A stretch of DNA of 64,000 nt from Alnus glutinosa. Lineage: Eukaryota; Streptophyta; Magnoliopsida; Fagales; Betulaceae. The notes under the pieces were generated by a model. It had not been told where the DNA came from, searched no databases, and saw nothing but the letters and a program-made list of their open reading frames with translations. The stretch is taken from the NCBI RefSeq assembly GCF_958979055.1, contig NC_084894.1, positions 24,335,616 through 24,399,615 on the forward strand, in the 5' to 3' direction. Made by a program: the position numbers and the translations under genes. Shown here piece after piece: positions 46,495-59,203 of this stretch. The stretch's first letter is position 1. Every line of letters starts with the position of its first letter.

Positions 46495-48501
46495 ATGGCT
46501 ACGCTTCTTAGAGCACTTCATTTTCTGATACTTCTCTATGTTTCCAATATTCTGTTGTCCTTCGCTCAAGACGAAAACCAATTTATCTACAATGGCTTCA
46601 AGCAAGCCAAGCTGCATCTTGATGGAACCGCAGTAATCCACAGCAATGGTTTATTGCAGCTAACCAACATTTCATACCAACAAGTTGGCCGTGCTTTTTA
46701 CCAATTTCCTATAAAATTCAACACAACTTCACCCACTTTAACTTCGTCTCTTTCATTTTCTACAAACTTTGTGTTTGCTATGGTTCCTCAAGTGCAAAAT
46801 TTTAGTGGTCACGGCATTGCCTTCACCATCAGTCCCACGAGGGACTTCACCCATGCCACAGCAAATAAGTATATGGGGATCTTCAATTCTTCCAATAACG
46901 GCCTTCCTGGAAATCACATCTTGGCCATCGAGCTTGATACTGCTGAGAACCTTGAATTTGGAGATATTGACAAAAACCATGTGGGAATCGATGTCAACGG
47001 CATGAAATCAGTTGAATCAGCTCCTGCAAGGTATTTTACCGATAAAGAAGGGAAGAATATAAGCTTGGAGCTTATGAGTGGAAATCCAATGCATCTTTGG
47101 ATAGACTATAATGAAGCAGAGAAGTTACTGAATGTAACACTTGCCCCAACCAGGATCCCAAAACCAAGCAGGCCTCTCTTGTCAAGACACATCAACCTCT
47201 CTCAAATTCTCTTGGAATCCATGTATGTTGGTTTCTCTTCAGCGACAGGTCAACTTGCAAGTTACAACTACATTCTAGGATGGAGCTTTAATCAAAGTGG
47301 ACCATCACAAAGCCTTGAAATTTCGAGACTTCCTCCACTTCCCCGACAGGGGAAAGGAGCGAAAGTACCAGGCCCAGAAATAATAACTTCTCTCATAGCA
47401 GTAGCTCTTGTGCTGATAACCGTCACTGGAGCTGCTTACATTTTGAGGAGGAATAAATATGAAGAAATACGTGAAGATTGGGAAGAGGAGTATGGTACCC
47501 ACAGATTCAGCTATAAGAGTCTCCACAAAGCAACCAAAGGTTTCAAAGACACAGAGCTTCTTGGAGAAGGAGGTTTCGGAAAGGTTTATATGGGAATACT
47601 TGCTTCGTCTAATGTTCAAATTGCAGTGAAGAGAGTCTCCCATGATTCCAAACAAGGGATGAAGGAATTTGTGGCTGAGATCGTTACCATGGGAAAACTA
47701 AGGCATAGGAACTTGGTGCAGCTCTTGGGCTATTGCCGACGAAGGGGAGAACTGTTGTTGGTCTATGATTATATGCCCAACGGAAGCCTTGACAAGTTCT
47801 TATTTAGCAATAAAAATCCAAACCTTAACTGGTTTCAACGATTTCGAATCATCAGAGGAGTAGCAGCAGGCCTTCTTTACCTTCATGAAGAGTGGGAACA
47901 GGTTGTTCTGCACCGAGATGTAAAAGCAAGTAATGTTCTATTAGATGCTGAGTTAAATGGAAGGCTTGGAGATTTTGGGCTTGCCAGATTATACGACCAT
48001 GGAACCAATCCTCAAACCACCCATGTGGTTGGGACTGTGGGTTATTTGGCTCCGGAGTTTAGTAGAACAGGAAGGGCAACCACTTGCAGTGATGTTTTTG
48101 CTTTTGGGGCTTTCATGCTCGAAGTTGCTTGCGGAAGGAGGCCGATAGAGCTACAGGCCCAAGGGGTGATTTTGGTTGATTGGGTCTCTGAGTGCTGGAG
48201 AAGGGAAGCTATCCTTGATGCTAGTGATCCTAGATTGGAAGGTAATTATATGGTGGAGGAAATGAAATTGGTTTTGAAAATAGGTCTGTTTTGCTCACAT
48301 GCAATGCCAACAGCTAGGCCTAGCATGAGGCAAGTGATGCAGTTGTTGGATGGTGATGCTGATCTGCCGAAGGTACCACATGACAGTGCTTTTGGTCCAT
48401 TTGCAAGTTCTGAATCATCTGATTTCATGACATTTCCTTTTACCCCGTCTTCTGCCCCTTCTATGTGTACCACTGATTCAATTTTGAAAAGTGGTCGTTG
48501 A
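46495..48501 (+). CDS. L-type lectin receptor-like kinase, LecRK-3 (intact)
   Basis: This is an intronless 668-residue receptor kinase and the only copy here without visible damage. A signal peptide (1-24, ends LLSFA) is followed by the legume-lectin domain (about 26-265), a membrane helix (about 293-315), and a kinase with GEGGFGKVY (from 357), Lys379, HRDVKASN (473), DFG (493) and APE (519). Family role: plasma-membrane sensing of extracellular or wall-associated cues, with signalling by the cytosolic Ser/Thr kinase, often in immunity. The specific ligand cannot be read from the sequence. I chose the ATG at 46495 because all four paralogs share it after TCTCTACCCA. The upstream Met at 46369 arises from a private 5' rearrangement and would bury the signal peptide. 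The tail after the kinase is Ser-rich and ends SILKSGR in all copies. Confidence 0.92.
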   Translation: MATLLRALHFLILLYVSNILLSFAQDENQFIYNGFKQAKLHLDGTAVIHSNGLLQLTNISYQQVGRAFYQFPIKFNTTSPTLTSSLSFSTNFVFAMVPQVQNFSGHGIAFTISPTRDFTHATANKYMGIFNSSNNGLPGNHILAIELDTAENLEFGDIDKNHVGIDVNGMKSVESAPARYFTDKEGKNISLELMSGNPMHLWIDYNEAEKLLNVTLAPTRIPKPSRPLLSRHINLSQILLESMYVGFSSATGQLASYNYILGWSFNQSGPSQSLEISRLPPLPRQGKGAKVPGPEIITSLIAVALVLITVTGAAYILRRNKYEEIREDWEEEYGTHRFSYKSLHKATKGFKDTELLGEGGFGKVYMGILASSNVQIAVKRVSHDSKQGMKEFVAEIVTMGKLRHRNLVQLLGYCRRRGELLLVYDYMPNGSLDKFLFSNKNPNLNWFQRFRIIRGVAAGLLYLHEEWEQVVLHRDVKASNVLLDAELNGRLGDFGLARLYDHGTNPQTTHVVGTVGYLAPEFSRTGRATTCSDVFAFGAFMLEVACGRRPIELQAQGVILVDWVSECWRREAILDASDPRLEGNYMVEEMKLVLKIGLFCSHAMPTARPSMRQVMQLLDGDADLPKVPHDSAFGPFASSESSDFMTFPFTPSSAPSMCTTDSILKSGR

Positions 48502-49190
48502 ATCGACTGCATGTCTCATTCTAGCTAGATCATGAAGCGATGCTTGGGACCAATCAAGCAGTGCGACACAGAAAGCTCATAGATCAGTTGGTGGTTGGAG
48601 AGAAGAGAGAAAAAACTTGTGATGAATATGTTGTATATACCGTTTCTTTCACTAAATCTAGACTTTGAAAATGATATTAGGTACTTGTCTACTTAAGCCT
48701 TACATAGTACAACAAAATGAATTCAGTTGTTGCAAGCTTTATGGATCGTTATTTGAGTAGTGTTTGCAGAAACTGGATTGAGTGGTTCATCAAGTTTTCT
48801 ACTCTGTAGAATTTTTCGTTCTTTTTTTCTTACTTAATAGGAAGCCACTCTCTCTACACAAGAATATTCCAACCCCCAATTCGTTACAAGTGTGGCATAC
48901 GTTGAAGATCATTGCTCAAATTCAAGCATTCAGGAGACATGCATTCTAGACCCATCCCTGTTAAAGAAGTACGGATATTCGTATGCCTCTCTCTCTCTCT
49001 TGGTGTGTGTGTGGATGTGTTTAAGTGGATAAAACAAAACAATTTAATAAATAACTGAAAGTAGTTCCTCGAAATATCTGAATATTTAATCCATTAACCC
49101 TTCATTCTATTCTTTATTGACCGTTTATTCACTTACAAATTACCAACAAAACAAAGAGATCAAGCATTACAGCAACTTTAAGGTAGTTTC
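48502..49190 (+). repeat. LecRK-3 3' flank
   Basis: Conserved flank with probable 3' UTR. The MULE site is empty here (ACAAAACAATTTAATAAATA near 49035). Confidence 0.6.
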
Positions 49191-49280
49191 AATTAGTGTT
49201 CCCCCACACTGTTTTAAATGTGGTGAACCTAAACATAGGCTGACAGATTGTAGAAAGGGTGACCATTATTAATGCAGTGA
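49191..49280 (+). pseudogene. gag zinc-knuckle remnant after LecRK-3
   Basis: The frame CFKCGEPKHRLTDCRKGD keeps the complete C-x2-C-x4-H-x4-C knuckle, better preserved than in the other units, and ends at the same TAA. Confidence 0.6.
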
Positions 49281-49348
49281 AAGGTGGTCATAACAAGAAT
49301 TTTCATGATCACTCCAAAAGGGATATGAAGTTTATCAAAAAGATAACT

Positions 49349-51235
49349 AATGACTAAAAGAGAACCTAAACTATGGACACGTGGCATGAACCGGTCATTA
49401 TAAAAACTGAACCGGTCTTTTAATTAACCCATTAATTGGTGAGATTCAGCAAATGGTTTTCTTCATTTGAAACGTTGACAGTAGTGCCTTGCCACATTCC
49501 ACATTCGTTTTCAGACCGTTTCTTTTCATCCAATATTTATTTTTAATCCAATACAATATTTTGATTCTCTTCTTATGGATAGCATGTGATTTTATTATTT
49601 AATAAATACCATTTCAGAAATTTTTTAATTTATAAATTGAATTGTTATATAATTATACTTTGTAGTTGAAATATAAGGTCAAATGATACTATTTATCAAA
49701 TTTATTCTTAAAAGTATATCATTCCTTCAATTTATTGTCTGCTAATTAAAACAAAACTAAATAATTATAAGTTTTCTCTTGCATAGATAATCTTAAATTT
49801 TAATTATAACATACAATATCTCAATATTTTTTAACGGACCATAAACTGTTTCTGTTTTTAAATTATTTTGTACCATTAATTTTTTTTTTCTTTTTTCTTT
49901 TGTAAAGGTTAAATTTGACATTCATTTAGTTTGGGCTTTCTATTTAAACAAAAACTTTGTTGCTTTTTTGTATCTTTTTGTGCTATATATTTTTATAATT
50001 ATAATCCAGTTATTCTTTTTGCTATTTTTTTTTCTTTATACTTTCTGTTTTCAAAATGTATAGCTATGAGAACAAATTTTCATAAAAAAAAAAAAAAAAA
50101 GTTTATTTTTGTTCGTATTTTTTTTCAAACATTCAGAATTATTTGCATTTTATTTATATTGAAATATAATAGGTATCACACTAAGAGATTCCTACTAATT
50201 TTATATTAATACTTTAATATTTATTTATATTAAACCATGTGTTTACTCCAATTTTAGCCCCTTTTTTTTAAGTGTTTTTATGCCTTTTGAAAGTAAAACA
50301 AGACAAAAATTTATTTGATTGTTGTGCATAAAAGGAATATAAATACATTTGAAACACCAGAGAGATATTAAGCATTGAACATGATGTGAGCATTTATTTG
50401 ATTGCATTAAATGTTTAGCGAAATATTTTGTTTTATTTTGTATTCGTAAAAGATATTTTGTTTAGTTTGTTTTGTATTTTTTTAAAATGTTCAGAATTAT
50501 ATAGGTTTTATTTGTATTTAAATATAGTAGTTATCAGACTAACAATATCATATAATTTTTTTTTTTAATGTTTTGATCATTAGATTAAATCATGTTTTCA
50601 TCTTGCTATTTTATTTTCTGTTATAATTATACTTTTTAGTTAAAATATGAGGTCAAATTATATGTTCTGTCCTTCACGGAAGTGTACTATTTTCACAATG
50701 GGTTTTCTCGCTACATAAATATTTTAATTTATAAATTGAATTGTTATATAATTATACTTTTTAATTGAAATATGAGGTCAAATGATATTGTTTATAAATT
50801 TATTGTTAAAAATATATCAATCTTTTAACTTTATTGTCCGCTAAAACAAAGCTAAAAAATTAGATATTGTGTCTTGCTACATTTAAATATAAATTAAAAA
50901 TTTTAATATAAATTGGAATTCATACAACTATCTAATCTTTTTTAGGTCATGAGATAGAATTTCGAACAAAATTATGTAATTGTTCTTAATAATAGTACTG
51001 TAATGTGATTAAACTTGATAATGCTTAAGAGGGGGGTTAAACATGATAATGTTACGTTTTCAACCCTGATTACCTATGCTAGGATGTGTTCTTAATCTAG
51101 CTATTATTCTCAAAACTTAATACTTAAAATTAAATTATTAAATTTATTCATTCTTATCCTCTTAAACGTTTAGGATATGTTGTGATATAAGTTTTGAAAT
51201 TAAATTATAACGAAGAATCCCGCGCTATGAGCTAG
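49349..51235. other. 1.9-kb private AT-rich insertion with internal direct repeats
   Basis: The flanking sequence is continuous in the unit after LecRK-2 (35400-35590), so this segment is extra. It is extremely AT-rich. A ~130-bp block (TTTATAAATTGAATTGTTAT onward) occurs at 49628-49760 and again at 50728-50860, with a third short piece at 50625. It begins near ACACGTGGCATGAACCGGTC and ends near CCCGCGCTATGAGCTAG. I see no long TIRs, no coding frame and no convincing target duplication. Confidence 0.55.
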
Positions 51236-51290
51236 TTATTATAAATAAAGACTTCTAATTCTTAACCAACAATTTTCCTAATGAATTTAT

Positions 51291-51598
51291 TGTTAGAGAA
51301 TATATTTCATGTATTAAAAGAAAATATATTATATTGACATTGTCCGTTATTTCCCTTTTATAAAATTGATTATACTTAAATTTGATAGTAATCAAATCAA
51401 TCTATTCTTATTTATCTCAATTCTCCTATAAATAGAAGTATTATGTATTGTAAAATGATTAATGAATAAAAGCATAATGTAGTCTTTTAGTTTTATCCTG
51501 TGAATGTAAGTCATAGACCGAACCATGTAAAAACTCTTGTCTCTATTTTATTATTCCACTTTAATTTTCTTTATATTATATTATTTTCTTTTCTTTCA
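51291..51598 (+). mobile_element. Copia-type solo LTR after LecRK-3
   Basis: TGTTAGAGAATATATTTCA to TTTCTTTCA, preceded by TTTAT and followed by TTGAT. It is most similar to the copy at 35651. Confidence 0.75.
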
Positions 51599-52144
51599 TT
51601 GATTACGACAAAAATACCCTTAAAAAATAGCAAAACCTAACCAAATTATCCCACATATGATGGATGATACTCTTCAACCATTCATTTTGAGTATTGTTGA
51701 ATTCCATCCCATCTTCTTTCTTCTCCAAGGCTTCATCTTCTTTTGGGGTTTTTAGAAAATTATTTGGAATGAACTATTGCAATCTTGTGCCCTTCCAAAG
51801 CAAACACATACACATATTGTCCCCTTTACCCAGAACATCGACATCAAATTGCCAAGACATGATCCACATCCATTTCAAAACATCACAAATAACCTTATCA
51901 TTATAATATTGGTCGGTGGAAATAGTTATCTTCACCCATCCAATTAATTAGGGTAATAAATGAACAAGTCCGTTCAACAACCTATTCGATATTCACTTAT
52001 ATAAACTTGGCTTGTTTAATAAATAAACAGAATTTAAACATTCAATACTCGACTTTATTACAGCCTTGCATCTAATCTAATAAGGCAAATGATGGTCTTC
52101 CCTTAATTGGTAGCTTCAAGTAATCTACAAGTTTTTTCTTTGGG

Positions 52145-52645
52145 TAAAATTCACATACCGTATTAAACTACCACCCAATTGATAATGTCTCACTTAAACT
52201 TTAAATTTGGACAATATTCTCCACTCCAAAATTATTAAAAAATTTCAATATTTACCTCAACGACGAAAATATCCTTAATAAAATAACTTTTTTTAAAAAA
52301 AAAAAAAAAAAAAAAACTGAAACTAAAAAAAAAAAAATTAAAAAGAAATACATAAAAAACCAAGCGTGGCCAAATTTAAAAATTAAAAGAAAACTAAATT
52401 TTTTTTTTGTTCTTTTTATAATTTTCTTTAAATAAATAAAATTTTCATTTAAAAAAAAAATTCTTTTTTTTTTTTGAATTTATAGGGGTATTTTTGTTTT
52501 ATTGAAAAAAATTATAAGGTTATTTTTTTCTTTTTACTAGCCTTAATTAGTTAGAGGTATATTGACAATGTTTTGGTAGTTTGGAAAGACATTATCCCAA
52601 TTAAAAATTTAAAGGGACATAGTCATTTAGGTGGTAGTTTAAGAG
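52145..52645. mobile_element. Long inverted-repeat element, copy 2
   Basis: The left arm starts about AAACTACCACCCAATTGATA. The right arm in reverse complement reads AAACTACCACCTAAATGACT. The arms are diverged over about 100 bp. It contains the empty target site of element D (TAAAC, 52164-52168). It is non-coding and probably a non-autonomous DNA element. Confidence 0.55.
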
Positions 52646-52655
52646 GTACTGTACA

Positions 52656-52763
52656 TGAGTCTCCAAGGGGTAGTTCAATTGGTTGGGGCCACGCCTCATG
52701 AAGCGGATGTCACTAGTTTAAATTCATTTCTCCCCTTCTTGTGTGGACATGTAAAAAAAAAAG
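52656..52763 (+). mobile_element. tRNA-derived SINE, copy 2
   Basis: GGTAGTTCAATTGGTTGGGG (A-box like), CGCCTCATGAAGCGGATG and ACTAGTTTAAATTCA (B-box like), then TTCTTGTGTGGACATGTA and an A run. Paralog of 40197-40300. Confidence 0.65.
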
Positions 52764-52781
52764 TGTATAAATGGACTCTTC

Positions 52782-52812
<31 letters not shown>

Positions 52813-53324
52813 ACCAAATTCTCACAAATGCCACTGTCTTTGTAAACCGCAAATCTTCCGATTGATTGTGCAACTTAATATTCAATATTAGGAATTTGAA
52901 GGCTATAATCGATGTGTGAGGATATTTTATTGGGTATAACATTATCTTCTATATGCCTGATATTATTTTTTAAAAAAATAACTAGTGTTAAAGGGCAAGA
53001 ATCAGGAAGATAAAATTGAAATCACGAGTATCGATTTAAGGCGTTTGATATACAAAATTGATGACTAAAATGGAATGGTTATTTATATGGAATAGTTCAT
53101 ATATATATATATATATATATATATTATTCTTGAAAATGACCGTTTCTCTACAAAGAAGAAAAGCTATTCCTGAAAAAAAGAAAAAAAAAGAAAAAAAAAA
53201 AAAGAAGTGAATAAAATTTCCAAAAAGAACCTATTATTATTTATTTCTTCAAACTCAAAATTTATATAAATAAATAAATAAGAAATTAATATTCGATGGG
53301 GGGGGGGGGGGGGGGGGGCTGGCC
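52764..53324. repeat. Unit-shared intergenic DNA (paralog of 40301-40870)
   Basis: It holds T runs, a TA run (53099-53124), an A-rich patch and a G run (53299-53318). No gene is seen. Confidence 0.6.
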
Positions 53325-53384
53325 AACCCTAACAGAACACTAGGGGTGGTTAGACTAGTGACACCGCCCTTTATGTCTAGGGCT

Positions 53385-53605
53385 GTGCAGCGGTTCGGAA
53401 GTCGGTTAATCGGTCAAGTCGGTTCGGTTAACCGACCAAGTCGGTTAAATCGGTTAATTACCCGACATTTAACCGACAAGAAAAATTTCCAAAATTTTCG
53501 GTTAAGGCGGTTTAGGCGGTTAGGGCGGTCGGTTGGCGGTCGGTATGCGGTCGGTTAAAGTTTCGGTTAATGGTCGGTTAAGGCGGTCGGTTAATCGGTT
53601 TTGGG
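53385..53605. repeat. hAT left subterminal repeats
   Basis: More than ten copies of TCGGTTAA, CGGTCGGT or AACCGAC words in both orientations, presumed transposase binding sites. Confidence 0.75.
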
Positions 53606-54253
53606 CCTCATTTTTTTTTGGGGCCTCATTTTTTTTATGGGCCAAAATTCAAAAAGACTCAAAAAAAAAAATCAAAATAATTTTAAAGCCTTTAATCTTT
53701 ATGCAATTATGCTTGAAGCTTGATTTGTTTCCAAATTGATTCTGAATTCAATATTTCAATCATTCAAATTTCAGATTTGTTGTCTTGTTGATTTGTTTCC
53801 AAATTGAAATATTGGTCTGTCACTGTCAGTGGTTTTTCTTTTTGCGTTTTGTGGATCATTTCTAAATTATTTGACAGAAAATGATATATGTGCATAAATG
53901 ATTAAGAATGGTCTTAGCATTGGTCTTAGCATTCCCTGTGGCTGTATTAGAGCTGCAAGCCTGCAAGTGAAAAATGGGAAAACCGAAAACGTGCTGTGGT
54001 CCAGTGGTCCTATTTTTACACAGCAAAATGGTCTTGAAACAAACAATAGCCAAGTCAAAAAAATTCTAATGACAGGCTTTGACAACTGAAAAATCAAACA
54101 GAAATATGAGTAAGTTAACATATATTATTCGTGTACAGAAGATGGTGACGTAGGCTCCATCAAGTCAGGCTTATAATAGTAGAATAAAACCTAATAGCTG
54201 AAAGAAAAAAAAATCCTAAACACAAGCAAGATTTGACAGATAATGCAATCAAT

Positions 54254-54289
<36 letters not shown>

Positions 54290-55185
54290 CCCTCAAGATC
54301 TAAACAAAACAATTATAAATTGACAATTCATGAACCAAATCAACAACTGGGTTTAGGGAGATAAAGAGTTTCGGAGAGAAATTTAAAAAACAGAGACTTG
54401 AAGAGTGAATGGAATATAGTTATTAGTCAGCCATACGAGTGAAGCTGTCTCCTGGGCACAAAAAATAAGACCAAAAGTGAAAAAATAAAACCAAAAAACT
54501 ATCTGTAATTCTGTATCAATGTATCATCCTAAAAAATGCAAGAAAATAAAATTAAAAATGCATGAAAGTATGAATCATTGAAACTAATGAAAGACAGTCT
54601 GCATTCATTTGCTCAGAAATCCTTTGCATATTCTGGTAAATCAGAATCATCAGATTATCAAAATATTAAATTCAGGATTCATCATAGCACACATCAAACC
54701 AAAAGAATATCTTCTGACTTCTATCTCTATCTCTATCTCTATCTCAATACCAACTCACAATAATAAGTATAAACTTATCACTTATCAAGTTTCCACCAAC
54801 AGGCAACCACTCCAGAATTCCAAACATTACCAGTTCCAAAAGCTCCAGAAATTCAAACAAAAGTTACAAAACCATAATTTAATAGTAACAAGCTAAAAAT
54901 TACATTTCTAAGTCTCCAACAAAAACTCCAAAAGAGAAGGGAAATAAAAACTTCCTCCAACAGACATGTGATGAGTTTGATGACTTTCAATTTGCTTCCT
55001 TGATCAGTTGATCCTTTAATGATCAAATAAATCAAAAAACATAAGTTATAAATATAGACTATATAGTGATCAATAAAAAAGAGTAAAAGACCATTAGATC
55101 ACAAACAAGTAAATGTCAAGAAATTGAAGAAAATAATAAGATGAAAAAACATACCACTTACTTTCAACGTGACAAAGTACATCCT

Positions 55186-56944
55186 TCAAGCCTCATTGTC
55201 AAATGTAATGGAGTCAGACATAATTTCTACCACAAGAAAATTTTAAAAGAATTAATAAAAATCAATTCAATCGAATAATTGGAACAATGAACAAATATGA
55301 TTCACAAATATTACCTGAGTCAAGCTTATAGCTATCTTCATCTTCAAAAGAAGAAAGATGTAACTCATCATTCTCACTGACATAAGAAGATCTCAACCAA
55401 CTCTGAGTACATATAAGAGCCTCCACTGTTTTCGGAGCTAAAGAACTCCGAAAAGGATCTATGACACGACCCCCAGTGCTAAATGCGGACTCGGAAGCAA
55501 CAGTGGTGATCGGAATTGCCAAGACATCTCGTGCAACATCAGCTAGAACCGGAAACTTTGATGAATTTATCTTCCACCACGTCAAAGCATCAAAACTTTT
55601 ACTTGGTGGCTCAACATCTTCCGTAAAATATCTTTCTATCTCTGTCCGACACAATGCTAAATTTTTGGATGCCCGAAATGAATGGAAGTCTGTTAAAGCA
55701 TTTTTTTTACTTCTAGAAGTAGTAGAAGCACCCGCACCCATGCCACCCACTGAGGCTGAATTTCCGCAACTCTGCTCTTCATTTGACTTGTTTGCACTTC
55801 CTCCAACGTTCGTTACATTCTTAGCATAGTGATTATACAACTGCTCCAATGTATTCTTCAATTTGGTGATAATCCTCTCTGTTTTTTCTTCACCTACATT
55901 ACTTCTGAACCAAAATTCTAAAATAATTATCTTGTAACGCGGATCAAGCACAGCAGCAACAAACAACAAAGGGTTAATTTTCTCAAAGTCTCCCCAATAC
56001 TTGTTGTATTTTATTTTCATCCTGATCGCCATAGAACTCAACAAATCATCATCACTCTCACAATACTCAATCAAAGCATTATAAACATTTTGGAGTACAT
56101 TGAAATAATTGTTAGAAGTTGAGTATGAGGAACCCGATATCTCAATTGTCACCTCATAAAACACTTGCAAAAATTTAGCAAAGTTCCTAACATTTTTCCA
56201 ATCTTCATCAATCGGAACCCCCAACCCCCTTCTCCCTCCACCATCCTCACACAAGTAGTTCCCAAAACTAACATCTTCATCTAACATTAGTTCAAATGCA
56301 CTTTCATACTTTTCTGCCACATCCAACATCATATAAGTGGAGTTCCATCGAGTTGGAACATCAAGAACCAATGAAGCATGATACCCAACTGTCTTCCTTT
56401 CCGCAAAAGACTTGAAGATGGCCAATCTTTGAGGGGATCCCTTTACATATTTCACCATATTTCGGATCTTTACGATTGAATCATCTACATCTTTCAATCC
56501 TTCATGCACAATTAAATTGATAATATGTGCACAACACCTTACATGAATAAACTCATGGCGACAAATAACTCTATTATTGGCCATAGTTCGCTTTTTAAAA
56601 CAATCAATCGCAGTATCATTTGCACTTGCATTGTCAAGTGATATTGTCAATAACCCTGAAATCCCCCATTCTTCCAAACATTGCTCCAATTCTTTCGCAA
56701 TCGTTAACCCCTTGTGATCCGACACTTGGCGAAATGCCAATATTCTTTTTTGATATTTCCAACTAGGATCAATGAAATGTCCAGTGATGCATATGTAATT
56801 CATATTTTGAATCGAAGTCCATGTGTCAGTGGTTAAACAAACCCTTTGACTAGTTTTCAAAAACTTGGTCTTCATTGTTTCCTTAGTCCGCATATACAAC
56901 TTGATACAATCCCTCATCAATGTATAGCGAGAAGGAAGCTTAAA
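55186..56944 (-). CDS. hAT transposase, catalytic and dimerisation part
   Basis: The frame continues directly from the N-terminal part after one TGA (56947-56945). It carries the RNase H-like hAT catalytic region (CLTTDTWTS, LSLDNASANDTA, RCCAHIINL, VPTRWNSTYMMLD) and ends with the hATC dimerisation domain (LTWWKINSSKFP, ASESAFSTGGRVID, EALICTQSWLR). The candidate carboxylates include the Asp of TTDTW and of SLDNAS. A likely intron follows DSG: donor GTAATA just below 55315 and acceptor TGTGGTAG before 55226, after which a short last exon runs to TGA at 55186. Without splicing the frame would run to 55262. Apart from the upstream TGA, no lesion was seen. Confidence 0.82.
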
Positions 56945-57673
56945 TCATGGCTCAAGAACCTTGAACAATTTCTTAAACCCCATCTTATCCACAGTTGAAA
57001 AAGGCATTTCATCCAAAATAATCATCTCACAAAGCGTCTCCCTAATGATTTTTTCAGAGTACTTCGCAATCATTAGGTTCTTACAACTACTAGTATCACC
57101 ATCACCCTCACTTGGCACAGACTCAAAAGTGAACTTAGATTGAGATACATCTTGATTAGCTAATAATGCTTTGTACTGTTGGCATGCATTGATATGGTAC
57201 AACATGTTAGAGGTCCCATTGCTCTTTCCGTGACATTTATACTCAGCCCCACAATAATTACAACGCGCCACAAGTTTATCTGCAGGACTTTCTGGATCCT
57301 TAGTAAAATGTTGCCACGCTATGAATGTTTTCCTAACATTTCTTTTTCTTTTGTTCTTAGGGAGTGGTGGTCGTCCACCACGACCAACACATCTAATCCC
57401 TTGTGTATCTGCCTCTAACTCTTCAGAATGACTGTCAACATCAATGCTTTCTTCAATACCTATTGAACTATCAATAGGAGGAGATGGATAACAAGATGCA
57501 GCTACTGATGATGCAGGTGCAGGTGCAGGTGTAGGTGCAGAGGTACCAATAACCATAGGTGTAGGTGTAGGTGTAGGTGCATCCATCTGACCATCTGAAT
57601 TATGAAAAAAAAAATAATGATCAAAATTTTTTATTGAAAGGATCACATCAACTAATTGGTGTCCGGTGTTCAT
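56945..57673 (-). CDS. hAT transposase, BED zinc-finger N-terminal part
   Basis: The open frame is closed by TGA at 56947-56945. A Pro/Thr-rich segment (PTPTPTPMV and APTPAPAP) is followed by a basic KNKRKR stretch and a BED-type zinc finger (AWQHFTKDPES, CNYCGAEYKCHG, MLYHINACQQY), the DNA-binding module of hAT transposases. The true start is probably the Met of MDAPTP at 57586, because CATAATTCAG just upstream looks like a splice acceptor. The frame after the TGA is the same frame and continues the expected family motif (FKLPSRYT), so the TGA splits one protein. Confidence 0.78.
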   Translation of the reverse strand: MNTGHQLVDVILSIKNFDHYFFFHNSDGQMDAPTPTPTPMVIGTSAPTPAPAPASSVAASCYPSPPIDSSIGIEESIDVDSHSEELEADTQGIRCVGRGGRPPLPKNKRKRNVRKTFIAWQHFTKDPESPADKLVARCNYCGAEYKCHGKSNGTSNMLYHINACQQYKALLANQDVSQSKFTFESVPSEGDGDTSSCKNLMIAKYSEKIIRETLCEMIILDEMPFSTVDKMGFKKLFKVLEP

Positions 57674-59203
57674 ACTTATTATAGTATTACTTCATAGTGA
57701 TGTGGCTGATGCCTTTTGGTTTTATTTTTTGTTTTTTGTCAAATTTAATATAAAGTAAAAGGTTCCAAAATTGAAAATAAATATTAAATAACCCAGTTAA
57801 AAAAAAAAAATCAATTTAACATCCAATGACATGAGAATTGCTAGAGAAAGTGAAATTATTTACCAGTATATTATTTACTCTTTTCTACCATCAATATCAT
57901 TTGTATTATAACTGTCAGACTTTGTGTTTGGTGGTGCTTAAGACTAGACAAATAGAACCCTCTTGCAAAAAGATGAAACAAAATGGTCTCCAAAACTTCA
58001 AGCCAATAAAGACATCAAGGATTCATAGATATACACTCATTTAAGTTCTGGAAAGAAAGTATATTGGTGTAATACTTCATCTATCTAAAGAGGTTTACCT
58101 TGGAAAATAGATTCACAGCCTAAAAGCCTAAAACGAGTTGGACATAGATCCTAAAAGTTTTAAGAAATAATATACCTAAAAAATGGTTCTTGTTCAATGT
58201 TCAGTACTTCAGTTCCTAACTTGCTCTGCAGACTGCAATGGCCGACTCCCGACTGGCTGTTTTAAAAAAAATTAAAAATGATACATCAAAAACAATTAAA
58301 AATGATAGTATGATTATGATACATCAAAAAAAAAATTAAGACTAAGAGTCTAAGAGAAGAGAGAAAGAGCTTCTCAAGCCTGTTGATCACTAAGATAGGG
58401 ATGAGAAAATAGACATGAAAAAGTCTACTCAAAGTGAACTGTAGGGCTACCCTATGCTCTTTGACATATAAAGCATTTCCCATCCTACTAATCTTAATCT
58501 CCATTATAAATGAAAACTATTGGTTCCCAAATTAACCAATTTGTAGTGTGAAAATTATATGACACAATGAGAAATGTTCAATTTGTTCAAATGAATTAAT
58601 GGTTGAGCTCATTCATTAGTCACACCATAAATCATATACCCATCAAAAGAATTACATCATAAACCATCTCATAACTATAAGAGAATTCAAGTTTGATAAC
58701 CATCACTTCAATCCTCGAGTCATTCTTTTGAATTCCTTAAATTATTGCGACAATGTAAGAAACGGACTATTGGGAAACATCAAAACGTTTCCCTTTCAAA
58801 ATTCTAATTTACCAACAAAAAGATTTTATCCCAATACAAGAATCCCAGAATCCTGTTGAAAAAAACAGATATTAATACCGAATCGGATGCAGGACCATTT
58901 GCTCAGAGCTACAAATTTCACATTTAAGGCTGTGATTTGAGTCATTTGACATTGAAAGGATTAGCAGTAATTTGGTAAGTAAATGAAAATCACTCTCGTA
59001 TTCTGGAACAACTGCCGACATTTTTCTAATTACACAGAATGCCCCATAATTCCCAGATCCCAAATTAGCCCCTACACAATAAAGTCTTCACCTTTGCATT
59101 TATAAAGAATTTAAACAGTTACAATATTCAAGAAATCTTAATCATATATAAGTAACATAATATTCAAGAAATTAAAAACCACTGAGTTCATTAGTTCAAT
59201 AAC

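Noticed and set aside
49349..51235. Helitron
   Set aside because: The right end has CTAG after CCCGCGC, but there is no matching GCGCGGG hairpin arm and no TC left end, so the call is not supported.
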